DNA from: Firmicutes bacterium CAG:170
GTDB taxonomy: Bacteria; Bacillota; Clostridia; Oscillospirales; Oscillospiraceae
Reading direction: 5' to 3'
Length of the DNA: 5,982 nucleotides
Assembly: GCA_000436735.1 (NCBI GenBank)
Contig: FR887230.1
Span: 1-5,982 of the forward strand
Numbering within the stretch: position 1 is the stretch's first letter; every line of letters starts with the position of its first letter. The position numbers and the translations under genes are program-made. Below the pieces are notes generated by a model. It did not search any database and was not told the DNA's origin. It saw only the letters and a program-made list of their open reading frames with translations. This document shows, in pieces, positions 1 to 5,941 of the stretch.

Positions 1-1152
1 GCAGATGGCGCCGCCCCAGCGGCTGGCGGTATTGCTGTTAATCTTCGCGCTGCCGGAAATGTTGATCTCGCCCCAGCCCATCAGAATCGCGCCGCCGTCC
101 AGACTGGAGGAGTTGCCGATGATCTGCGCGCTGCCGGAAATGTTGATCTTCCCGTTGCCGCGCATATAGATCGCGCCGCCGCCGGCATCGTTGCTGTTCA
201 TGGTCGCTGTATTGCCGGAGATGGTGCCGCCGGTCATGTTGATGGTGCCGCCGGTGGTGGAGAAGAACGCGCCGCCGTTCTCGGCGGTGTTATTCTTGAT
301 TGTGCCGCCATACATATTGAAAGTGCCGCCGGTGGTGTTCGGCATGTTTGCATTGAATTTCCGGAAAATGGCACCGCCGTAGTTCTTGCCGTTGTTGCCG
401 GAGATTTCGCCACCGTACATATTGAATATGCACTGCTGGTCATCCAGAGCGATGGCTCCGCCGCCGCCTTTGCCGGTGACTTTGCCGCCGGTGAGCTTGC
501 CGCCGAACATATCCAGCGTGCTGGTATAAAGGTAAATGCAGGCACCGCCCCAGACACTCTGCGTCGCACCCTTGAAGGTGCCGCCGCCACGACAGTCACA
601 GAGGACAAGCCGGCCGCCGTTTTTGACCTGAATCTTGGCCGTGCCGTTGCTGGCAAGGGTCTTGCCGTTCAGGCACAGATATAGTGTTTTGCCATCCACC
701 GTCAGATGGCCGCTGAGGGTGGCGTTCTCCGTCAGGTAAACATAGGCGGTATTGTTGGTATATGTGATGCTGCTCGTGCCGCTCCACGGCTGATAGGTCA
801 CGTCGGAATGGCTGGTATGGTTGCCCGCAAGGACGGAGCCGCCGCAGAAGCAGTGCACATGCTGGCCGTCCGCGTCCACGGAAGCGTCCGCTTCCTCAGG
901 CATTTCTTCCTCTTCGAGTGCAGGCGCTTCCATTTGCCCGGTGTAAAGCGCGCAGTCCTCCGGACGCGCATCCTCCGCACCGCAGGCCGGACAGTCTGCA
1001 TTCCGGTTTTCCTCCGTGCATTCCACGGTGCAGATGCAGCCAAACGCCTCCTCGTACACATGCTCGTGCGCTTCCTCGGCAAAGGCCGCCGTGGGCAGAA
1101 GCGTCAGCAGCATACAGAGAAGGAGCAGAACGCTGAGCAATCTTTTTTTCAT
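1..1152 (-). CDS. Secreted Cys-rich, beta-helix surface protein (adhesin-like), 3' end outside window
   Basis: An uninterrupted frame of 384 codons starts at ATG 1152, preceded by GAGG five bases upstream, and leaves the window at base 1. Residues 1-25 are a typical signal peptide: MKKR, a Leu-rich core, then AFA with likely cleavage before EE. Residues 26-105 are acidic and Cys/His-rich (Cys 39, 41, 45, 54, 57, 67, 101, 103, including CPAC and HVHCFCGG), possibly a disulfide or metal-binding region. From about residue 150 onward, short beta-strand turns rich in GGxI, NNTA and GGAI/GGAF recur, such as YGGTIKNNTAENGGAF and INISGSAKI. This is the pattern of right-handed parallel beta-helix (pectin-lyase-like, Pmp-like) surface proteins. 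No catalytic residues can be assigned and the anchoring C terminus is not visible. A role in adhesion or glycan contact is inferred. It starts 109 bases after the tetR stop; no convincing promoter of its own was found, so readthrough is possible. Confidence 0.85.
   Translation of the reverse strand, partial: MKKRLLSVLLLLCMLLTLLPTAAFAEEAHEHVYEEAFGCICTVECTEENRNADCPACGAEDARPEDCALYTGQMEAPALEEEEMPEEADASVDADGQHVHCFCGGSVLAGNHTSHSDVTYQPWSGTSSITYTNNTAYVYLTENATLSGHLTVDGKTLYLCLNGKTLASNGTAKIQVKNGGRLVLCDCRGGGTFKGATQSVWGGACIYLYTSTLDMFGGKLTGGKVTGKGGGGAIALDDQQCIFNMYGGEISGNNGKNYGGAIFRKFNANMPNTTGGTFNMYGGTIKNNTAENGGAFFSTTGGTINMTGGTISGNTATMNSNDAGGGAIYMRGNGKINISGSAQIIGNSSSLDGGAILMGWGEINISGSAKINSNTASRWGGAIC
46..149 (-). 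repeat. Beta-helix coil repeat, 81-nt period
   Basis: A 23-base stretch is identical at 46-68 and 127-149, exactly 81 bases (27 codons) apart. Both copies encode INISGSA, at about residues 336-342 and 363-369. They are consecutive beta-helix coils of the surface protein, alike at DNA level, which suggests recent internal duplication or recombination between coils. Confidence 0.75.
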
Positions 1153-1216
1153 ATTTTCCTCGCTTTCATTTCTCGCCCTTCCCGTACCCCGTGGGAAAGG
1201 CCGGTCCAAGGAGCCG

Positions 1217-1238
1217 TGCACGAAGCTTCGTCCGTGCA
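1217..1238. repeat. Palindrome in the tetR-surface protein gap
   Basis: A perfect 12-bp palindrome, ACGAAGCTTCGT (1220-1231), sits inside an alternative inverted repeat, TGCACG at 1217-1222 and CGTGCA at 1233-1238. It lies 24-45 bases downstream of the tetR stop. No T-run follows on the minus strand, so it is not a canonical intrinsic terminator. It may be an operator, a weak terminator or an RNA-end structure; the sequence does not decide. Confidence 0.4.
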
Positions 1239-1261
1239 GGGGCGTACATCCTTTTCTACGA

Positions 1262-1966
1262 CTATTTCTCCGCTTCCATGATACCGCTCAGGGAAAACTC
1301 AAAGTGCATCGCAAGCGCCTTGAACAGCTCCTGCATGACGCGCTCGGAGATCTCCCGGATATTCAGTCCTACGATAAAGCCGATGGTCTTTTCGATCTCG
1401 TTCTCCGGCACATGGTAGGCACGGAGGCTCATTGTGAGGAACATCCGCAGCTTTTTCTCCAGCGTCAGCTCTTCGTCGCACGGATGGGCCATATAGCCGC
1501 GCATGATCCCGGACGAGCCGATCTCCATGGCGTAGAAGTCGCGCTCCGTCAGCTCCGGCTGATACCGGCCGAAGATCTGGTACAGCTCCTTTGCCGTCTC
1601 GCGGAAAATATAATCCGAAGCCGCCTGCTGGGTATAGGCTTCGATATAAATTTCCCGAAGATTCTCATTCAGCTCCGTAAGGGTCATCTGAATGGCCGTC
1701 TCGACGGCGTAGACATAGACCGGCGGCAGCTGCGTGCCCGCTGTGCTGCGCGCCATGGCGAACTGATTGCTGAACATGAATTCCACCAGCTCCGTCAGCA
1801 CACCGTCCTTGGCGCGGAAAATGTTCTGAAAAATGCTGTTGGAGACCGATGCCTTCTGGACGATTTCAGCGACCGTCGTTTTTTTGTATCCCTGCTCCAG
1901 AAAAAGACGGACGCAGACCGTCAGGATGCGCTTCTTTGAGGGCAGGCTTGCATTGGTGATGGCGAT
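1262..1966 (-). CDS. TetR/AcrR-family transcriptional regulator, probable ATC start
   Basis: The frame encodes about 234 residues if it starts at ATC 1966. The first ~55 residues form an intact TetR DNA-binding domain: KKRILTVCVRLFLEQGYKKT, then TVAEIVQKASVSNSIFQNIF, then RAKDGVL, matching the family's helix 1 and helix-turn-helix. The remainder is an all-helical ligand-binding and dimerisation domain of normal length. No ATG, GTG or TTG lies in frame between the upstream stop (about 2011) and GTG 1801. Starting at 1801 would give a 179-residue protein with no DNA-binding domain. A perfect AGGAGG (1975-1980) sits 8 nt before ATC 1966, giving fMet-AITNASLPSKK, so I place the start there. A strain-specific mutation or sequencing error of an ATG is the alternative. 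The ligand is unknown. It lies downstream of the MATE gene on the same strand, with its own promoter and an operator-like repeat, which fits an autoregulated efflux regulator. Confidence 0.85.
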   Translation of the reverse strand: MAITNASLPSKKRILTVCVRLFLEQGYKKTTVAEIVQKASVSNSIFQNIFRAKDGVLTELVEFMFSNQFAMARSTAGTQLPPVYVYAVETAIQMTLTELNENLREIYIEAYTQQAASDYIFRETAKELYQIFGRYQPELTERDFYAMEIGSSGIMRGYMAHPCDEELTLEKKLRMFLTMSLRAYHVPENEIEKTIGFIVGLNIREISERVMQELFKALAMHFEFSLSGIMEAEK

Positions 1967-1974
1967 TGCGGTTT

Positions 1975-1980
1975 CCTCCT
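1975..1980 (-). promoter_or_regulatory. Shine-Dalgarno site that decides the tetR start
   Basis: Minus-strand AGGAGG is a perfect core ribosome binding site. Eight bases separate it from ATC 1966. The only nearby ATG (1955-1953) is in another frame and reaches a stop after ten codons. Confidence 0.75.
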
Positions 1981-1997
1981 TTCCCCTTTTTTGTGTT

Positions 1998-2011
1998 TGG
2001 CATGTATGCCA
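1998..2011. promoter_or_regulatory. Candidate TetR operator (inverted repeat)
   Basis: TGGCAT-GT-ATGCCA on the plus strand is a perfect 6-bp-arm inverted repeat with a 2-bp centre. It starts 3 bp past the -10 box of the tetR promoter and covers the expected transcription start near 2007. TetR regulators commonly bind such repeats at their own promoters, so autorepression is inferred. I did not find this repeat at the MATE promoter. Confidence 0.55.
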
Positions 2012-2013
2012 TC

Positions 2014-2042
2014 ATTGTAACAGAAGTTCCCGGAAAAGACAA
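2014..2042 (-). promoter_or_regulatory. Sigma-A promoter of tetR
   Basis: On the minus strand, TTGTCT (2042-2037) is followed by exactly 17 bases and then TACAAT (2019-2014). Transcription should start near 2007, about 40 bases before the proposed ATC start. The promoter lies between the MATE terminator and tetR, so tetR can be transcribed independently. Confidence 0.75.
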
Positions 2043-2079
2043 TAGGGCAAAATCCGCCGTATTTCCTTCGCCGCAACAG

Positions 2080-2130
2080 AAAACGCCCCATCCGTCCGGT
2101 GCACTTCCGTGCAGGCCGGCAGATGGGGCG
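2080..2130 (-). terminator. Intrinsic terminator of the MATE gene
   Basis: CGCCCCAT at 2084-2091 pairs with ATGGGGCG at 2123-2130. An inner stem, CCGG-TGCAC with GTGCA-GG-CCGG, closes a TTCC loop. On the minus strand the hairpin is followed by TTTTCTGTT (from 2083 down). It begins 37 bases after the MATE stop and separates MATE transcription from the tetR promoter. The plus-strand flank is T-rich but broken. Confidence 0.8.
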
Positions 2131-2167
2131 TGTATTTTATTCTGTGCCTGCCCAAAAGCACACGATG

Positions 2168-3592
2168 TCAGGCAGATGCTTGGCTTTCAGGTGTTTTTGG
2201 CGGCTCCGCATTCAGTTCCCGGTAGGTTTTCACAATGATGACCGCTGAAATAAGAAAGGTCAGAATATCCGACACCGGCATGGAATACAGCACGCCGTCC
2301 AGACCGAAGAACACCGGCAGCAGCAGGGCAAAGCCCACACCGAACACCACCTCACGGAACATGGACAGCAGCGTGGAGGCCAGCGCCTTGCCCACAGCCT
2401 GCAAGAAGATAAAGCATGCCTTGTTGACACAGGCCAGCACCATCATGCAGAGGTAAACGTGGAACGCTTTGACGGCAAAATCGGTGTAGTAGCTGCTCTC
2501 GTTGGCCGCACCGAAAATGGCGATGAGCTGCCGGGGGAATCCCTCTGCCAGCACAAGCGCCACTGCGCCCACCAGCGCCTCGGCCACCAGCAGCTTGGTG
2601 AACAGCGCCCGCACGCGGAGCTTTTTCTCCGCGCCCATGTTGTAGCCCACGATGGGGATGCAGCCTGCCGCCATGCCCACCACGATGGAAATGACGATCT
2701 GGAAGAACTTCATCACGATACCCACAACCGCCATGGGGATCTGCGCGTACTGCTCCTGCCCGAACACAGCGTCCAGCGCGCCGTATTTGCGGAGCATATT
2801 GTTGATGGCCGCCATAGCCGCCACGAGGCTGATCTGGGAGAGAAAGCTGGTGATGCCGAGCGTCAGCATCCGTCCGCAGACGCTGCCCCGCAGGGCATAG
2901 TCGCCGGACGCAGGCTTGATGATCTTCATGTGCAGCAGATACCACACAGCAAGAAACGCCGTTGCCACCTGACCGATGACCGTGGCAACCGCCGCGCCCA
3001 TCATGCCCCATTTGAAGATAAAGATGAAGATAGGGTCAAGAATAATGTTGATTACAGCACCCGCCAGTGTGGAGATCATGGCGAACTTGGGGTTGCCGTC
3101 TGCGCGGATGATGGGGTTCATGGCCTGCCCGAACATATAAAACGGGATACCCAGCGTGATATAGAAGAAATACTCCTGTGAGTGATGGAACGTTTCTTCG
3201 TTGACGGTCCCGCCGAACATAGCGATGATGCTGTCCGCAAAAATGAGATAGACTGCCGTTAAAGCAAGACTGCTGGCGACGCTTAACACCACCGCGTTGC
3301 CCACGCTGCGCTTGGCCTTGTCCACCTCGTTTCTGCCCAGCGCCATGCTGACGAAGGCACAGCAACCGTCACCCACCATGACGGCGATGGCCAGTGCTAC
3401 GACGGTCAACGGGAATACGACCGTATTGGCAGCGTTGCCGTAAGAGCCGAGGTAGCTGGCGTTGGCAATAAAGATCTGGTCAACGATGTTATAGAGTGCG
3501 CCTACCAACAGCGAGATGATGCAGGGGACGGCGTACTGCCGCATGAGCTTACGGATACGCTCCGTCCCCAAAAACTGATTTCCGGTTTCCAA
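2168..3592 (-). CDS. MATE-family multidrug efflux transporter (MepA-like)
   Basis: This is an integral membrane antiporter that exports organic cations or other small molecules using a Na+ or H+ gradient (family knowledge); the substrate is unknown. About 474 residues and roughly twelve hydrophobic segments match the family's length. Numbered from GTG 3601, visible hallmarks are ALYNIVDQIFI (36-45, with Asp41) in the first helix, RADGNPKFAM (166-175), NIILDPIFIF (185-194), GAAVATVIGQ (202-211) and PIVGYNMGA (316-324). The frame opens with GTG 3601, but AAAGG directly abuts that codon. TTG 3592 sits 8 nt after AAAGG and gives METGNQFLGTE, a usual N terminus for this clade, so I prefer it. The two starts differ by three residues. 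The gene has a strong promoter, a hairpin-rich leader and its own terminator. A TetR regulator follows on the same strand. The sequence appears intact. Confidence 0.93.
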   Translation of the reverse strand: METGNQFLGTERIRKLMRQYAVPCIISLLVGALYNIVDQIFIANASYLGSYGNAANTVVFPLTVVALAIAVMVGDGCCAFVSMALGRNEVDKAKRSVGNAVVLSVASSLALTAVYLIFADSIIAMFGGTVNEETFHHSQEYFFYITLGIPFYMFGQAMNPIIRADGNPKFAMISTLAGAVINIILDPIFIFIFKWGMMGAAVATVIGQVATAFLAVWYLLHMKIIKPASGDYALRGSVCGRMLTLGITSFLSQISLVAAMAAINNMLRKYGALDAVFGQEQYAQIPMAVVGIVMKFFQIVISIVVGMAAGCIPIVGYNMGAEKKLRVRALFTKLLVAEALVGAVALVLAEGFPRQLIAIFGAANESSYYTDFAVKAFHVYLCMMVLACVNKACFIFLQAVGKALASTLLSMFREVVFGVGFALLLPVFFGLDGVLYSMPVSDILTFLISAVIIVKTYRELNAEPPKTPESQASA

Positions 3593-3610
3593 AAAAATCA
3601 CCTTTCTTTC

Positions 3611-3660
3611 AAAAAAATAAGAAATGCGTAAGTCCCAACATATCCGGACTTACGCATTTC
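3611..3660 (-). terminator. Leader hairpin T2: terminator or attenuator before MATE
   Basis: On the minus strand, GAAATGCGTAAGTCC (3660-3646) and GGACTTACGCATTTC (3635-3621) form a perfect 15-bp stem with a 10-nt loop. TTATTTTTTT (3620-3611) follows. This is a textbook intrinsic terminator for minus-strand transcription. It ends just before the MATE ribosome binding site (3605-3601) and lies downstream of the MATE promoter, so full-length pump mRNA must read through it. The plus-strand side has no T-run. Confidence 0.8.
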
Positions 3661-3739
3661 TGCTACACGATTTGCTTATGAACTTTTGCAAAAAAGCACG
3701 CGGTGCTTCTGCAACTGGATTTACGCAGAAACGCCACAC
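3650..3739 (-). CDS. Possible leader peptide of 29 codons (weak)
   Basis: GTG 3739 opens a 29-codon frame (beginning VWRFCVNPVAEAPRAF) that ends at TAA 3652-3650, inside the 5' arm of hairpin T2. It also spans hairpin T1. A ribosome finishing this frame would mask the T2 5' arm and favour readthrough into the pump gene. Against it: the start is only about 5 nt from the predicted transcription start, there is no Shine-Dalgarno site, and an overlapping frame starting at GTG 3737 is also open for 24 codons. Such short frames arise by chance. Confidence 0.2.
   Translation of the reverse strand: MWRFCVNPVAEAPRAFLQKFISKSCSRNA
3688..3712 (-). terminator. Leader hairpin T1 with T-run
   Basis: On the minus strand, AAGCAC (3708-3703), a CGC loop and GTGCTT (3699-3694) form a short stem inside a TTTTTT run (3695-3690). 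GCA (3712-3710) can pair with TGC (3690-3688) to lengthen it. It resembles a compact terminator or pause hairpin about 35-55 nt into the MATE leader. It is weaker than T2, and its function is inferred only from shape and position. Confidence 0.45.
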
Positions 3740-3750
3740 GCTGTAGATTT

Positions 3751-3779
3751 ATTATAGCGGATTCGGATGGAGATTTCAA
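3751..3779 (-). promoter_or_regulatory. Strong sigma-A promoter of the MATE gene
   Basis: On the minus strand, TTGAAA (3779-3774), a 17-base spacer and a consensus TATAAT (3756-3751) predict transcription start near 3744. That leaves a leader of about 150 nt before TTG 3592. It is the best promoter match in the window and lies beyond the groEL terminator, so the pump gene is not simply a chaperonin-operon gene. Confidence 0.85.
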
Positions 3780-3847
3780 ATGTTTTTTGAATGACTTTGG
3801 TCTCGCTCGATCATACTTTTGGCAATCACCATGCTGCCGGATAACAT

Positions 3848-3886
3848 AAAAAATCGGCACCTGCTTTTTAAGGCAGGTGCCAATTT
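3848..3886 (-). terminator. Intrinsic terminator of groESL
   Basis: On the minus strand, GGCACCTGC (3881-3873), an 8-nt loop and GCAGGTGCC (3864-3856) form a perfect 9-bp stem, extendable through AAAT/ATTT pairs. A TTTTTT run (3853-3848) follows. It lies about 100 bases downstream of the groEL stop and ends the chaperonin transcript. The 3882-3987 stretch between stop and hairpin holds nothing else I can identify. Confidence 0.88.
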
Positions 3887-3987
3887 CTGTTACCCTATCA
3901 TGCGCTTGAATTTTTGGTGTAAGTTTGGCGTAAATCCGCTTTTGCCCACTCAAAAAATCAAGCAATTTCAAGGCTTTGCGGCGAGTC

Positions 3988-5631
3988 TTAGTACATACCG
4001 CCCATGCCGCCGCCCTGGGCTGCGGCAGCCGCCATCGCGGCGTCAGCCTGAGGATCGGGCTTGTCGGTGACGAGGGACTCGGTGGTCAGGACGCAGGCCG
4101 CGATGGATGCAGCGTTCTCAAGCGCGGTACGGGTGACCTTGGTCGGATCGACGATACCGGCCGGGATCATATCGCAGTAGGTCTCGGTATAGGCGTTGTA
4201 GCCGTAACCGGCCTTGCGGCTGGAGCGGATCTTGTCAAAGACGATGGAGCCGTCCACGCCCGCGTTCTCAGCGATCTGGCGGATCGGAGCCTGAAGCGCC
4301 TTGGCGATGATCTGCGCGCCGGTCTTTTCGTCGCCGGTGAGCTTTGCAGCCAGCTTCTCGACAGCGGGGATGGCGTTGACATAGGCAGTGCCGCCGCCGG
4401 CGACGATGCCCTCTTCCACAGCCGCGCGGGTCGCGTTCAAAGCGTCCTCAACACGCAGCTTCTGTTCCTTCATAGCGACCTCGGTCTGTGCGCCGACCTT
4501 GATAACGGCGACGCCGCCGGACAGCTTTGCAAGACGCTCCTGCAGCTTTTCCTTGTCGTAGTCGGAGGTGGTGACAGCCAGCGTGTTCTTGATCTCGGCA
4601 ACACGCGCCTTGATCTCGTTAGCATCGCCCATGCCGTCCACGATCACGGTGTTGTCCTTCGTGACCTTGATCTGACGTGCGCGGCCAAGATCGGAGATCT
4701 GAACGTCGGTCAGAGCCATGTTCAGCTCGCTGGAAACATAGGTGCCGCCGGTCAGAACGGCGATATCCTTGAGCATTTCCTTGCGGCGGTCGCCGAAGCC
4801 CGGCGCCTTGACGCAGACGCAGTTGAAGCTGCCGCGCAGACGGTTGACGAGCAGGGTGGACAGTGCATCGCCCTCGACGTCCTCGGCAATGATGAACAGC
4901 TTCTGGCCGCCCTTGACGATCTGCTCGAGCAGGGGCAGGATCTCCTGGATGGAGGAGATCTTCTTATCGGTAATGAGGATGTAAGGATCGTCCACGACGG
5001 CTTCCATCTTCTCGGTGTCGGTGACCATGTAGGGGGAGATATAGCCGCGGTCGAACTGCATACCCTCGACAACGTCCAGGCCCGTCTCAGCGGTCTTGGA
5101 CTCCTCGATGGTGATGACACCGGAGGCGGTGACCTTCTCCATAGCCTCGGCGATCAGCTTGCCGACGGCCTCGTCGCCGCTGGACACTGCGCCGACTCTT
5201 GCGATGTCGTCGCTGCCCTTGATAACCTCGGAATTGGCCTTGATGGCATCCACTGCCGTCTTTACGGCCTTCTCCATGCCCTTGCGCATGACCATCGGGT
5301 TTGCACCGGCGGAGACGTTCTTCAGGCCCTCATGGACGATGGCCTGCGCGAGCAGCGTTGCGGTGGTGGTGCCGTCGCCGGCTGCATCGTTGGTCTTAGT
5401 CGCAACCTCGCGGACGAGCTGCGCACCCATGTTCTGGAACGCATCCTCCAGCTCCACGTCCTTGGCGATGGTCACGCCGTCGTTGGTGATGAGCGGAGCG
5501 CCGTACTTCTTGCCGAGCACAACGTTGCGGCCCTTCGGGCCGAGGGTGACCTTTACGGTATTGGCGAGCTGATCGATGCCGGACTGAAGGGCCTTGCGGG
5601 CATCCTCACCATAGATGATCTGTTTTGCCAT
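3988..5631 (-). CDS. groL: Chaperonin GroEL (Cpn60)
   Basis: GroEL forms a cytoplasmic double ring of 14 subunits that folds proteins in an ATP-driven cycle capped by GroES. The 547-residue product is full length. Visible hallmarks: the N terminus MAKQIIYGEDARKAL; TLGPKGRN (29-36) in the nucleotide pocket; NDGVTIAKD (50-58, Asp51 matching E. coli Asp52); the ATP-binding DGTTT (86-90); Asp396, matching the catalytic Asp398; and the Cpn60 signature AAVEEGIVAGGG (403-414). The C-terminal tail is short, an Ala run followed by GGGMGGMY, rather than a long GGM repeat. ATG 5631 follows AAAGGAG with a slightly long 11-nt gap. The gene starts 37 bases after groES and shares its transcript. The CIRCE/HrcA heat-shock operator expected upstream of the operon in Firmicutes would lie outside the window. 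Confidence 0.99.
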   Translation of the reverse strand: MAKQIIYGEDARKALQSGIDQLANTVKVTLGPKGRNVVLGKKYGAPLITNDGVTIAKDVELEDAFQNMGAQLVREVATKTNDAAGDGTTTATLLAQAIVHEGLKNVSAGANPMVMRKGMEKAVKTAVDAIKANSEVIKGSDDIARVGAVSSGDEAVGKLIAEAMEKVTASGVITIEESKTAETGLDVVEGMQFDRGYISPYMVTDTEKMEAVVDDPYILITDKKISSIQEILPLLEQIVKGGQKLFIIAEDVEGDALSTLLVNRLRGSFNCVCVKAPGFGDRRKEMLKDIAVLTGGTYVSSELNMALTDVQISDLGRARQIKVTKDNTVIVDGMGDANEIKARVAEIKNTLAVTTSDYDKEKLQERLAKLSGGVAVIKVGAQTEVAMKEQKLRVEDALNATRAAVEEGIVAGGGTAYVNAIPAVEKLAAKLTGDEKTGAQIIAKALQAPIRQIAENAGVDGSIVFDKIRSSRKAGYGYNAYTETYCDMIPAGIVDPTKVTRTALENAASIAACVLTTESLVTDKPDPQADAAMAAAAAQGGGMGGMY

Positions 5632-5668
5632 AATGCATTACACTCCTTTATTGATGGGCGGCTGTCCG

Positions 5669-5941
5669 TTATTCCACAACAGCCAGAATGTCGGAAACCT
5701 TGCAGATGACGTAATCCACGCCGTCGAGCTTCAGCTCCTGACCTGCGAATTTGCCGGTAATGACCTTGTCGCCGGCCTTGACCGTCATGGGCGCGTCCTT
5801 CGTGCCGGGGCCGACGGAAACGACCTCCGAGATCACGGACTTTTCCTTCGTCGCGGTGGACAGGATGATGCCCGACGCAGTCTTTTCTTCCGCCTCGTGG
5901 CTCTTCAGCAACACATTGTCAGCAAGCGGAGTCAGTTTCAT
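5669..5941 (-). CDS. groS: Co-chaperonin GroES (Cpn10)
   Basis: GroES forms the heptameric lid of the GroEL cage. At 90 residues it is slightly shorter than the usual 94-97. The N terminus KLTPLADNVLLK matches the KPLxDRVL strand, with Asn replacing the common Arg. The GroEL-binding mobile loop EEKTASGIILSTATKEKS (18-35) carries the hydrophobic IIL tripeptide that contacts the GroEL apical domain. The next segment, VGPGTKDAPMTVKAGDKV, lacks the GGxxDG stretch common in the roof hairpin, which accounts for the shorter length. The C terminus DYVICKVSDILAVVE matches the family end. ATG 5941 follows a strong AAGGAGGTAATT site. It is the first gene of groESL. The 41 bases upstream in the window contain no recognisable promoter or CIRCE half-site. 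Confidence 0.98.
   Translation of the reverse strand: MKLTPLADNVLLKSHEAEEKTASGIILSTATKEKSVISEVVSVGPGTKDAPMTVKAGDKVITGKFAGQELKLDGVDYVICKVSDILAVVE

Noticed and set aside
1153..1210. TTGGAC-17-TACGGG as a promoter for the surface protein gene
   Set aside because: The -35 and spacing are acceptable but TACGGG is a poor -10 box in a GC-rich stretch.
1262..1801. TetR gene as a truncated 179-residue protein starting at GTG 1801
   Set aside because: The frame upstream encodes an intact TetR helix-turn-helix and reaches a perfect ribosome binding site, so 1801 is an internal codon.
1016..1939. A 307-codon open frame on the plus strand
   Set aside because: It runs antisense to tetR and to the start of the surface protein gene, both supported by family motifs. 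The Arg/Leu/His-rich product resembles nothing I recognise.
1925..1955. ATG 1955 as the tetR start
   Set aside because: It is out of frame with the HTH, lies 19 bases from AGGAGG and reaches a stop after ten codons.
3663..3971. A 102-codon minus-strand frame between groEL and the MATE gene
   Set aside because: It runs through the groESL terminator and the MATE promoter, lacks a ribosome binding site and has no recognisable domain.
3976..5709. A 577-codon open frame on the plus strand opposite groEL
   Set aside because: It is the antisense of a certain groEL gene. Long antisense frames are common in GC-rich genes, and the translation shows no recognisable domain.
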